DNA of 64,000 bases from Haloparvum sedimenti (lineage in GTDB: Archaea > Halobacteriota > Halobacteria > Halobacteriales > Haloferacaceae). The notes beneath the pieces are model-generated. The model searched no databases. It saw only the letters and a program-made list of their open reading frames with translations, and was not told the origin of the DNA. Each line of letters starts with the position of its first letter. The stretch's first letter is position 1. The position numbers were made by a program, and so were the translations under genes. The stretch lies in assembly GCF_001462205.1 (NCBI RefSeq), contig NZ_LKIR01000135.1:177714-241713 (forward strand), written 5' to 3'. Of this stretch, positions 57,048 through 64,000 are shown one piece after another.

Positions 57048-58100
57048 TCATCGCCGTCTCCCCGGACCGCCGGGACCGCCGGGACCGCCCGGACCGCGCG
57101 AGACGCGAACCGTACGCCCGCCGCCGCCCCGCACGGGCCCGGTTCCCTCGACGCGGCGCCCGTACGCGAGGCCGACGACGAACCCGAGCAGGTGCGCGAG
57201 GTGGCCGATCCGGCCCATCCCGACCGCGGCGGCGATGTCCGGTTGGATCACGAACAGCAGCGACAGCGCCGCCAGCCCGTAGGTGAGCACCTTGATCTTC
57301 ATCGGGATCACGAAGAACAGGAGCACCTCGAGGTTCGGCCGCAGAACGGTGACGACGCCGAGGATCGCGAACACGGCCCCGGAGGCGCCGAGCGCAGCCT
57401 GCGTATTGCCCATCGCGAGCGCGTAGGCGGTGCTGCCGACGCCCGCGATCACGCCGGCGACGAGGAAGAACGCCGCGAACCGTTTCGATCCGACGTACCG
57501 CTCCACGAGCGGGCCGAAGAAGAACAGCCCGATGCTGTTGGCGACGATGTGGAACAGCCAGCCGGGGTCGTGAGCGAACACGGACGTGACCCACGTCCAG
57601 ACGTAGAGGGGGTTGTCGGTCGAGAGCAGGAAGACATCTCGGAAGGCGGCCTCGCCGAACAGTCCGAGCACCGCCCACTCCAGCACGAACACGACCCACA
57701 TGACCGCGAGGAAGAGGTAGGTGACGTTCCCGCGGAACGCCCGGAGGAGCCCGCCGGTCGAGGAGATCCCTCGAACGCCGCGTTTCACTCGGTCGGTGAA
57801 GCCGCGGACGCCGCCCGCCGGGCCGACACCGCGTCGCCCGCCGGTCCCGCGATTGCTGGTGCCGCCGCCCCCGCCGAGCCCGCCGAGAATGCCGTCACCG
57901 CCCGAATCGCTCGACGCGTCCGCGGAGCGCTGGGCCGCGTCGGTGTCACTCTCGAACACGCCCGAGGGGTCGTCCCAGTTCGCCAACCCCGGGCAGTCGT
58001 GGTTCTCCGGGAGGCGGTGTTCGGAACAGAAGGACTGCCCACACCGGTGACACTGGTACGGGAGGTTCTCGTACTCCCCGCACTCGTCGCACGTTGCCAT
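57048..58100 (-). CDS. Rhomboid family serine protease with an N-terminal AN1 zinc finger
   Basis: A 350-residue intramembrane protease. Residues 4-36 form an AN1-type zinc finger (C4, C7, C17, C20, C25, H28, H34, C36 by my count; NLPYQCHRCGQSFCSEHR). A Gly-rich linker follows. The rhomboid domain has the serine in LGASGAVFAILGVVT (S240 by my count) and the histidine in IGHLAHLLGFVVG (about H303), with HIVANSIGLFFFGPLVERY between. It ends with Gly/Pro-rich repeats (GGPGGPGGPGRRR). The start at 58100 places the finger at the very N-terminus, about 26 bases from a minus-strand TATA-like box. It is upstream of endonuclease V with a 22-base gap. Confidence 0.9.
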   Translation of the reverse strand: MATCDECGEYENLPYQCHRCGQSFCSEHRLPENHDCPGLANWDDPSGVFESDTDAAQRSADASSDSGGDGILGGLGGGGGTSNRGTGGRRGVGPAGGVRGFTDRVKRGVRGISSTGGLLRAFRGNVTYLFLAVMWVVFVLEWAVLGLFGEAAFRDVFLLSTDNPLYVWTWVTSVFAHDPGWLFHIVANSIGLFFFGPLVERYVGSKRFAAFFLVAGVIAGVGSTAYALAMGNTQAALGASGAVFAILGVVTVLRPNLEVLLFFVIPMKIKVLTYGLAALSLLFVIQPDIAAAVGMGRIGHLAHLLGFVVGLAYGRRVEGTGPVRGGGGRTVRVSRGPGGPGGPGGPGRRR

Positions 58101-58233
58101 CGCCCCCTCTTGTCGACCCCCGCCTAAAGCGGTTTGGCTCGCGGGGCGTCGCGGTCGACGGCCGCGGATCCACCCGACCGACGCGCTACGCGCCATCGAA
58201 GCGATTAAGCGCCGGACCGCCGAACCTCGGGAT

Positions 58234-58500
58234 ATGCAACACCTCATCATCCGTGGGGACCCCGGGATCCGCCGGGACGCGGTGATCGACTACGAGGGTG
58301 AGGAGCTGGTGTGTTTCTCCGTCACCCGGCAGGGCGACTGGCACGGCCCCGACGAGCCCCAGCTCTGGTGTACCGTCGGCACCGAGGACGAGCGCGAGAC
58401 CTACGCCAAACGCGAGTACGTCTCCCACTGGCTCGACGTGGAGACGGTCGACGCCGAGGCGGTCGACGTGATCAAGGCGTCGGGCGACCTCGCGGTCTGA
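58234..58500 (+). CDS. HAH_0734-type small conserved protein
   Basis: An 88-residue protein of a family known in haloarchaea as HAH_0734-like. Sequence: MQHLIIRGDPGIRRDAVIDY, GEELVCFSVTRQGDWHGPDE, PQLWCTVGTEDERETYAKRE and VSHWLDVETVDAEAV. It is a compact beta-rich protein with no known function. It is divergent from the rhomboid gene and followed by the leftward CetZ gene. Confidence 0.8.
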   Translation: MQHLIIRGDPGIRRDAVIDYEGEELVCFSVTRQGDWHGPDEPQLWCTVGTEDERETYAKREYVSHWLDVETVDAEAVDVIKASGDLAV

Positions 58501-58586
58501 CCGGCCAGCCGCCGTTGCGGCCCCGCGGATTTCTGTGACCCGCCGCTCGCCGAGCGACGGGACTGTGCCGCGACAGAACCCCCCAG

Positions 58587-59675
58587 CTACAGCAGCCCGT
58601 CGAGTTCGTCGTTGTCGAACGCGGCGGTCGGATCCTCCCGAGCGCGTTCCTCCTCGTCCGTCTCCTCCGCGGCCTGTCTGGCGCGTTCGAGGAACCGCTG
58701 GACGCGGTCCGACCGCTCGACGCCCGCCAGCAACACGATCGAGGCGAGCCGGTCGGAGTCGAGCGGGAAGTCGCCGCCGCGGACCTCCATGCTCCCCGTC
58801 TCGTCCTCCAGCCAGCGGCGGGACTTCTCGACGCCCTTCCGCGGAATCCGGTCCGGGTCGCCCGCCACAGCAAGCAGCGCGGCGTCGGCGGTCGTCGCCT
58901 CCGGCAGGCTCAGTCCCGTCATCACGGATTTCCTCGTCGTACTGATGACGGTGTTGAGGTTCTCCTCCGGGTCCTCGGCGGCCGGCGCGTCGGCGTAGCC
59001 CACGGCCGCGACGCCGCCCGCACGCAGAGTGTTTATCACCTCGCTGGCGTCGACCACGGACTCGCCGACGCCCTGCGTCGCCTCACCCGCCGCGAGCAGG
59101 AGCCCCACGCGCTTCGCGAGCTTTCGGTTGAGCGCGTCGTACCCCTCGGTGACGCTCTCGCCGCTCGCGCGCCACGCGTCGTTGGCGAGCAGTATCGTCG
59201 CGTCGGCCTCCCGGAGCGTCGTCTTCAGCGAGCGCCCGGCGTTCACCTGATACAGCGCTCCCTCCTCGCGACCGGGGAGGACGCCGAGCGCATAGATCGG
59301 CACGTCGTACACGCGCTGGAGCTCCCGGATCAGGACGGGCGCGCCGCCCGACCCCGTCCCGCCGCCGAGCCCGGCGACGACGAAGACGGCCTCCGCCTCG
59401 GAGGTGATGAGTGACGAGAGCGTGCCCAGCACCTCCCCGGCGTCCGCCTGCATCACCTCGGCGCCGAGTTCGTTGTCGCCGCCGACGCCGTGACCGCTCA
59501 CGCGGTCCTGTCCGATCAGCACCGTTTCCAGCGGGAGGGGGTCGAGGTCCGCCGCGGCGGTGTTGACGGCGACCGCGTCGACCACCGCGCCGAACCCCAT
59601 CTCGGCGTCGAACTCGGCGAGGGCGGTCGCGATCTTCCCCCCGGCTTGGCCGACGCCAACGAGGACGGTCTTCAT
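58587..59675 (-). CDS. cetZ: Tubulin-like protein CetZ
   Basis: A 362-residue haloarchaeal CetZ, a tubulin-superfamily protein involved in cell shape. The GTP-binding motifs are VLVGVGQAGGKIATALAEFD and [20 protein letters not shown], with AVAVNTAAADLD and GVLPGREEGALYQVNAGRSL. The T7-loop region has GESVVDASEVINTLR. The C-terminus is acidic and ends FDNDELDGLL. It differs from FtsZ1 at 12184 (no RRTNAEAG-type motif) and clearly belongs to the CetZ group. The start at 59675 gives MKTVLVGVGQAGGK. It is flanked by a divergent coiled-coil protein. Which CetZ paralogue this is cannot be told. Confidence 0.95.
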   Translation of the reverse strand: MKTVLVGVGQAGGKIATALAEFDAEMGFGAVVDAVAVNTAAADLDPLPLETVLIGQDRVSGHGVGGDNELGAEVMQADAGEVLGTLSSLITSEAEAVFVVAGLGGGTGSGGAPVLIRELQRVYDVPIYALGVLPGREEGALYQVNAGRSLKTTLREADATILLANDAWRASGESVTEGYDALNRKLAKRVGLLLAAGEATQGVGESVVDASEVINTLRAGGVAAVGYADAPAAEDPEENLNTVISTTRKSVMTGLSLPEATTADAALLAVAGDPDRIPRKGVEKSRRWLEDETGSMEVRGGDFPLDSDRLASIVLLAGVERSDRVQRFLERARQAAEETDEEERAREDPTAAFDNDELDGLL

Positions 59676-59794
59676 GGGAGGAACTGTCGCCCCACCGACT
59701 ATCAACGTTTCCCCACCCCAGTCGGCGCCCTCCCGTCGGCCATCTCTCTACCCCCGTCCCCGACGCTTAAACCGGATACCGAGCCATCCAGCGC

Positions 59795-60439
59795 ATGCAC
59801 GACGGAGACGCCGACGCGGAGTCGACTCGCCCCGAGAGCATGTCGGAGCCGGCCGTCTCGTCCGAGGGCCCGGAACGGGATGCTCGCAGCGACACCACGG
59901 CTGCGGCGGCGCTCGCGGAGCGTGTCGCCGCCCTCGAACGCGCGGTCGCCGAACGGGAGTCGCCGCGGGCCCGAGGTGCGGATTCGCCGGCCGAGACGGG
60001 CGATCCTCTCTCCGACGAGACCGTTACCCGACTCGAAGAGCTCGACGACCGCTTCGCAGCACTTCACGAACGCCTCGACGAACTGGATGCTGCGGTACAG
60101 GCGCTTCGAGGATACGCAGGCGGGGTTCGGGCAGTCAACGAGGAGGTGGAGCGACGGGCCGACCTCGCACTCGCGACCGCTCGGTCGGGAGTGTCCGGAG
60201 AGCCGGGAGACGAGACACGCGGCGAACCCGCGGTCGATCCCCCCGAGGAGGAGGCAACCCGGGGACCGCGACCGACCGGGGACCGCCCCATCGACGCGGC
60301 GCTCCCGGACCAGCCGGCGGTCGCGGCCGCGGTCCCGGACACGGCTGAGGCGGACGCCGCCGACGGTCCGAGCGACGGCGGCGACCGGACCGACGGGCTC
60401 GCTCCGGGGGTCGTCGACCGACTGCGCGACGCCCTGTGA
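59795..60439 (+). CDS. Acidic coiled-coil protein of the pilus-like cluster (DUF7310-like)
   Basis: A 214-residue protein. Its central part is a coiled coil (LAERVAALERAVAERE, VTRLEELDDRFAALHERLDE, LDAAVQALRGYAGGVRAVNE). The flanks are acidic and disordered. The GYAGGVRAVNEEVERRADLA block is the conserved core of a haloarchaeal family I recall as DUF7310. The stop overlaps the next gene by 4 bases (ATG/GTG overlap), so the cluster is co-translated. It likely belongs with the secretion ATPase downstream; no function is known. The ATG at 59795 begins MHDGDADAE. Confidence 0.7.
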   Translation: MHDGDADAESTRPESMSEPAVSSEGPERDARSDTTAAAALAERVAALERAVAERESPRARGADSPAETGDPLSDETVTRLEELDDRFAALHERLDELDAAVQALRGYAGGVRAVNEEVERRADLALATARSGVSGEPGDETRGEPAVDPPEEEATRGPRPTGDRPIDAALPDQPAVAAAVPDTAEADAADGPSDGGDRTDGLAPGVVDRLRDAL

Positions 60440-61014
60440 TCCGCGCGGTCCTCGCGGCCGCGACGGCGGTCGCGCTGCTGGCCGCGGCGGGGCCGGCGCT
60501 GGCGGACGCGCGTGCCGAGACCACCGCGGACCGGATCGCGACCGCCGGCGAGCGGCTGGACCGGGCCGCGGCCGACCTCGCGGCGGACTCGGCCGCTGCC
60601 CGACCCGGCGAACCGGCGGCACGGCGGACGGTCCGCGTTAGGATCCCGGCCGGGTTCGACGCCGCCCCGGTCGCGTTCGCCGGAATCGGCCCGCGGTCCG
60701 CGTTCCGTGGTTCGTCCGGCGGTTCGGCGGGATCCGGGGCGGACGCAGGGACGGGCTCCAGCCCGGGCTCCGACCCAGGCATCGCGACGCGGGCCGGCTC
60801 CGAGCGCGGCGTGCGACAGGACGACGCCGAGGGCGATCCGACGGCGCTCGGATACCGAATCCGCGAGCGGCCGACCCGGACGATTCCGATCCCGAGCGTG
60901 ACGACGGCCGGCGGGAGTGTGGTCGAACTCGACCGGGGGACGACCCGGATTCGGCTTCGATACGTTCGCCTCGAAGGGAGACCCTCGGTCGTCCTGTCGC
61001 GACCTCATTCTTAA
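60436..61014 (+). CDS. Exported protein of the pilus-like cluster (DUF7311-like)
   Basis: A 192-residue protein with a hydrophobic N-terminal signal (MIRAVLAAATAVALLAAAGP followed by ALADARAETTADR), suggesting Sec export or a membrane anchor. The mature part has RTVRVRIPAGFDAAPVAFAG, a Gly/Ser-rich middle and the conserved end RTIPIPSVTTAGGSVVELDR followed by GTTRIRLRYVRLEG. It starts with GTG overlapping the previous stop. A minor-pilin-like or cell-surface role is possible. A TATA-like box for the ATPase overlaps its 3' end (61008-61017). Confidence 0.7.
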   Translation: MIRAVLAAATAVALLAAAGPALADARAETTADRIATAGERLDRAAADLAADSAAARPGEPAARRTVRVRIPAGFDAAPVAFAGIGPRSAFRGSSGGSAGSGADAGTGSSPGSDPGIATRAGSERGVRQDDAEGDPTALGYRIRERPTRTIPIPSVTTAGGSVVELDRGTTRIRLRYVRLEGRPSVVLSRPHS

Positions 61015-61017
61015 ATC
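61008..61017 (+). promoter_or_regulatory. TATA-like box for the secretion ATPase inside the previous gene's end
   Basis: ttcttaaatc overlaps the stop codon of the upstream gene and lies about 27 bases before the ATG at 61040, so the ATPase could be transcribed on its own. Confidence 0.45.
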
Positions 61018-61039
61018 GGAAGCGGAGACCAACCGGCGC

Positions 61040-63025
61040 ATGGATCTGATCGACCGCGTCCGAACCGGCGCTCTCGCCGTGCGCGACCGCGTTCGGGACG
61101 GTGACGCGGCCGCGTCCCGCTGCGAATGCGAAGCGTCGTTCACGGAGCCGTCCGGAACCGCGGTCGCCGATCGGACGGTACTGACCGTCGACGCCGACGG
61201 CTGTCACGGTGCCGGTCGGCTGGCCGAGCGGCCTGCGTGCCGCCGTACGGTGATCGCGGCGCTGACGGACCGCGACGCGGACGCAGTCAGCGTGAGGTGT
61301 CGTGGCCTCGAGCGTCGATACGCCGGACGCGCCGCGGCCTTCCTGGTCGCGGCTGGCCGGTTCCGGGAACGCGTTCGGTTCCACGAGGACCGGCTGGCCG
61401 ATCGCGCCGCGACCGACCCGCTGGGAGCGGCCACCGAGGCAGTCGGCCGCGCCGGCGCCCCCGCACGCGCGGTCGCCGAAACCGGTCTCGCTGCGATCGC
61501 CGAGGAAGCGGCCGGGTACGACGACCTTCTGCGCCCTTTCGTCGGGCCGACCGTCGGGACCGCGCGCGTCGCCGCGCGACTCCCGACCGGAGCGATGCTC
61601 CGCGACCGATGGGAGACCGGAACCGGCGCAACCGTCCGGATCTACGACGGCGACGGGCCCTTGCGAACGTATCATCTGACCCCGCCGTCGGCCGAGCTCG
61701 AAGACGACGCTCTCGCAACGCTCGCTGACGCGCGGGAGCGCTTGCTCGGGAACGGACACGCCGGGGAACGCGCGCCGGGTCGGGCCGTACGTGCCGTCGC
61801 GGACGCCGACGATCCGGTCGAGGAGATCGCCGACGTGCTGTGCAAGCACGCGCGCGGCTTCGGAGTCCTCTCCGACGTGTTCGCGGACGACCACGTCAGC
61901 GACGCCTTCCTCGCGCCCCCCGTCTCCGAGACGCCCCTCCGCGTGGTCGTCGACGGCGAGCGGCTGACCACGAACGTACGCGTGCCGCCTGCCGGCGCCG
62001 CGACGCTCGCCTCGCGGCTCCGGCGCGCGAGCGGCGACGGCTTCTCGCGGGCGTCGCCGACGCTCGACGCGACCCTCGATACCGACGGCGGCCCCGTCCG
62101 CGTGGCGGCGACGACCGACCCCGCCAGCGACGGACTCGGGTTCGCGTTCCGGCGCGGCGGCGAGGACGCGTGGACGCTTCCCGGGCTGGTCGACGCCGGT
62201 ACGTTGACGGCGCGAGCCGCCGGCCTGCTCTCGCTCGCGACGGAACGCGGCGTGGCGGCGCTCGTGGCGGGCGGTCGCGGCGCCGGAAAGACCACGACGC
62301 TCGGTTCGCTGCTGTGGGAGCTCCCGTCGACCGAACGGGTCGTGCTCGTCGAGGACACGCCGGAGCTTCCGGCCGCCTCGCTTCGCGAGGCCGACCGCGA
62401 CGTCCAGCGGCTCAACACCGACCCCGAAGCTGGCGCCGCGCCGACGCCGACCGAAGCAGTCCGGACCGCACTCAGGCTCGGTGACGGCGCGCTCGTCGTC
62501 GGTGAAGTCCGTGGGGAGGAGGCGTCGGCGCTGTACGAAGCCATGCGGGTCGGCGCCGGCGGCGACGCCGTTCTCGGGACGATCCACGGCTCGTCGGGTC
62601 CCGAGGTGCGCGAGCGCGTCGTCGAGGACCTCGGCGTTGCGCCTTCCTCCTTCGCCAGCACGGACCTCCTTGTCACGCTCGCCGATCACAAGGTCGTCGA
62701 GATAAGCGAGGTGTGCGGTGCCCGCGGTGAGTCGGGGACGGAAGGAACCGAAGACGTGCGGTTCGAGCCGCTGTTCGAGCGGGGAGAGGGCGGACTCGCG
62801 CCGACCGGCCGGCTCGACCGCGGGGAAAGCCGCCTCGTCACGGGGCTCGCGACGCCGACGGAGCGCTACGCGGACGTGCTTCGTCGCGTCGACGCCAGGA
62901 CGACCGCCCTGCGAACGCTCGTCGACGAGGACCGGACGCGCCCCCGCGACGTGGCCGCGGCCGTGGCCGACCGCAAGCCGGCGTCCGGGGACCGGTCGTC
63001 AGTTGCCACGGGGACGACCGAATGA
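61040..63025 (+). CDS. Type II/IV secretion-type ATPase (PilB/GspE-like)
   Basis: A 661-residue assembly ATPase of the archaeal type IV pilus/archaellum family. The nucleotide-binding core is ALVAGGRGAGKTTTLGSLLW (Walker A), VVLVEDTPELP (Asp box), DGALVVGEVRGEEASALYEA (Walker B) and AVLGTIHGSSGPEVRERVVE (His box). An N-terminal domain of about 330 residues (MDLIDRVRTGALAVRDRV, CECEASFTEPSG) is longer than usual, and the C-terminus is acidic. It probably powers a pilus made with the membrane protein that follows, whose start overlaps its stop (ATGA at 63022). No pilin gene is seen up to the edge. Confidence 0.9.
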   Translation: MDLIDRVRTGALAVRDRVRDGDAAASRCECEASFTEPSGTAVADRTVLTVDADGCHGAGRLAERPACRRTVIAALTDRDADAVSVRCRGLERRYAGRAAAFLVAAGRFRERVRFHEDRLADRAATDPLGAATEAVGRAGAPARAVAETGLAAIAEEAAGYDDLLRPFVGPTVGTARVAARLPTGAMLRDRWETGTGATVRIYDGDGPLRTYHLTPPSAELEDDALATLADARERLLGNGHAGERAPGRAVRAVADADDPVEEIADVLCKHARGFGVLSDVFADDHVSDAFLAPPVSETPLRVVVDGERLTTNVRVPPAGAATLASRLRRASGDGFSRASPTLDATLDTDGGPVRVAATTDPASDGLGFAFRRGGEDAWTLPGLVDAGTLTARAAGLLSLATERGVAALVAGGRGAGKTTTLGSLLWELPSTERVVLVEDTPELPAASLREADRDVQRLNTDPEAGAAPTPTEAVRTALRLGDGALVVGEVRGEEASALYEAMRVGAGGDAVLGTIHGSSGPEVRERVVEDLGVAPSSFASTDLLVTLADHKVVEISEVCGARGESGTEGTEDVRFEPLFERGEGGLAPTGRLDRGESRLVTGLATPTERYADVLRRVDARTTALRTLVDEDRTRPRDVAAAVADRKPASGDRSSVATGTTE

Positions 63026-64000
63026 GCGACGACGCAGACCGTTTCTGGAGGGAGGAACCGAGCGAGGAACTCCGTCGAGCGCTCGCGTTCCGCGACCGAG
63101 ACGAGGGCGCGGAAGCGGTGCTGACCCGCGGCTACCGGCGCGGCGCCGTCGCCGGAGCGCTGTGCGGAGCGGCCGGCGTCGCGCTGTCGTTTCTCGGCGT
63201 GCTTCCCGGCGGGGTCGTCCGATCCATCGCGCTCCCGTCGCTGCTCGCCGTCGCGACTGCGCTCGCGGTCGTCCACGTCTCGCACCGTCTCCCCGTCTGG
63301 CTGGCGGGCGTGGCGCGGACCCGCGCCCTCGGCGCGGCGCCCGGACTGGTGGGACGTGCCGTGCTCCGAATGCGGATCGAGCCGTCGCTGGAGCGGGCCG
63401 TCGCGTTCGCCGGCGGAACGGACGAGGGACCGCTCGCCGCGAGCCTCCGCGGTCATGCCCGGCGAGCACGGGGGCGTCCCGACGCCGGCCTCGGCGCGTT
63501 CGCGAACGAGTGGACCCCGTGGTTCCCTGCGCTGGAGCGCGCCACGACGCTGTTGCGGGCGGCGGCGACCGCCCCGTCGGAGCGTCGCGACCGTTGTCTG
63601 GACCGCGCGCTTGACGCCGTGGTGGCCGGTGCGGACGACCGCATGGCGGCGTTCGTCGGCGACGTTCGTGGACCGGTCTCGGGGATCTACGCGTTCGGCG
63701 TCCTGCTCCCCCTCGCACTCGTCGCGCTGCTTCCCGCCGCGAGCGCCGCCGGCGTCCCGGTCGGCGCCGCGACCATGGCGACGGTCTACGTCGTCCTGCT
63801 GCCGGCGGGCCTCTGTGCCGCCGGCGGCTGGCTGCTGCTTCGGCGTCCGGTGGCGTTCCCGCCCCCGCGCATCACCGCAGACCATCCCGACGTATCGACT
63901 CGGAGTACCTCCGTTCTCGGAGCGGGCGTGATCGCCGGAACCGGGAGTGGAGCCGTCGCCGGGCTGGCCGTCGCCGAATGGGCCGTCCCGGTCGCGGTGG
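63022..64000 (+). CDS. Membrane assembly protein of the secretion cluster (PilC/TadC-like), partial
   Basis: An open frame from the ATGA overlap with the ATPase to the window edge (326 codons visible). It has about four hydrophobic segments (GAVAGALCGAAGVALSFLGV, ALPSLLAVATALAVVHV, GIYAFGVLLPLALVALLPAA, TMATVYVVLLPAGLCAAG) and a charged N-terminal domain (SDDADRFWREEPSEELRRAL). The layout matches the membrane partner (type II secretion system F, PilC/TadC-like) that follows archaeal pilus ATPases. It continues beyond base 64000, so its full length is unknown. Identification is by operon position and topology; sequence motifs alone are weak. Confidence 0.7.
   Translation, partial: MSDDADRFWREEPSEELRRALAFRDRDEGAEAVLTRGYRRGAVAGALCGAAGVALSFLGVLPGGVVRSIALPSLLAVATALAVVHVSHRLPVWLAGVARTRALGAAPGLVGRAVLRMRIEPSLERAVAFAGGTDEGPLAASLRGHARRARGRPDAGLGAFANEWTPWFPALERATTLLRAAATAPSERRDRCLDRALDAVVAGADDRMAAFVGDVRGPVSGIYAFGVLLPLALVALLPAASAAGVPVGAATMATVYVVLLPAGLCAAGGWLLLRRPVAFPPPRITADHPDVSTRSTSVLGAGVIAGTGSGAVAGLAVAEWAVPVAV

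Overview
The window is 64 kb of very GC-rich DNA from a halophilic archaeon (class Halobacteria). The evidence is acidic proteomes (Asp/Glu-rich tails), FtsZ1 and CetZ tubulins, halocyanin, Sec61-gamma/Spt5, aIF2-alpha, Nop10 and L15e/L44e/S27e. Many genes also show TATA-like boxes about 25-28 bases before the start codon, the signature of leaderless haloarchaeal transcription. A Halorubrum-like genome is my best guess, but that is inference.

Layout. 1-4063: the end of PEP synthase, an MfnA-type decarboxylase, then a translation operon (L44e, S27e, aIF2-alpha, Nop10, PAC2 chaperone). 4202-7203: thiolase plus OB-fold partner, and small conserved membrane or acidic proteins. 7242-16335: DNA polymerase X with a Mut7-C nuclease, a cation exchanger, D-aminoacyl-tRNA deacylase, FtsZ1, superoxide dismutase, pirin, SecE and Spt5. 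16504-24222: a PHP protein, cobamide salvage (CobD, CbiZ), a B12-binding mutase subunit with MeaB, and AroE. 24348-29965: YkgJ, TRAM, two methyltransferases, a winged-helix regulator, a glycosyltransferase and an RDD protein. 30862-36291: an alpha-amylase divergent from a maltodextrin ABC transporter (MalEFG, no ATPase gene). 36331-43699: UbaA, L15e, a ribbon-helix-helix regulator with a queuosine-precursor transporter, menaquinone-type methyltransferase, DUF420 protein, M28 peptidase and a degenerate NAD-kinase-like protein. 43754-49465: a respiratory module with split cytochrome b, membrane-anchored halocyanin and several small membrane proteins, with no Rieske gene in sight. 50515-63025 and on to the edge: PolB with an intein, endonuclease V and an AN1-rhomboid protease, CetZ, and the start of a type IV pilus or secretion cluster.

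The most striking unexplained feature is a family of long non-coding elements in four intergenic gaps (about 17.3, 22.3-22.85, 30.0-30.85 and 49.5-50.5 kb). Five copies share an ordered set of constant blocks and two stem-loops. The stem sequences differ completely between some copies while remaining self-complementary, which by eye looks like covariation in a structured RNA (or structured DNA) family. One gap holds two copies facing each other, and its outer edge is a perfectly phased 75-base tandem array abutting the polB stop codon.

I found no tRNA or rRNA gene, no CRISPR array and no transposase. Coordinates of starts were chosen by promoter spacing, overlap with the upstream stop and family alignment from memory. 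DUF numbers are from memory and should be read as tentative.
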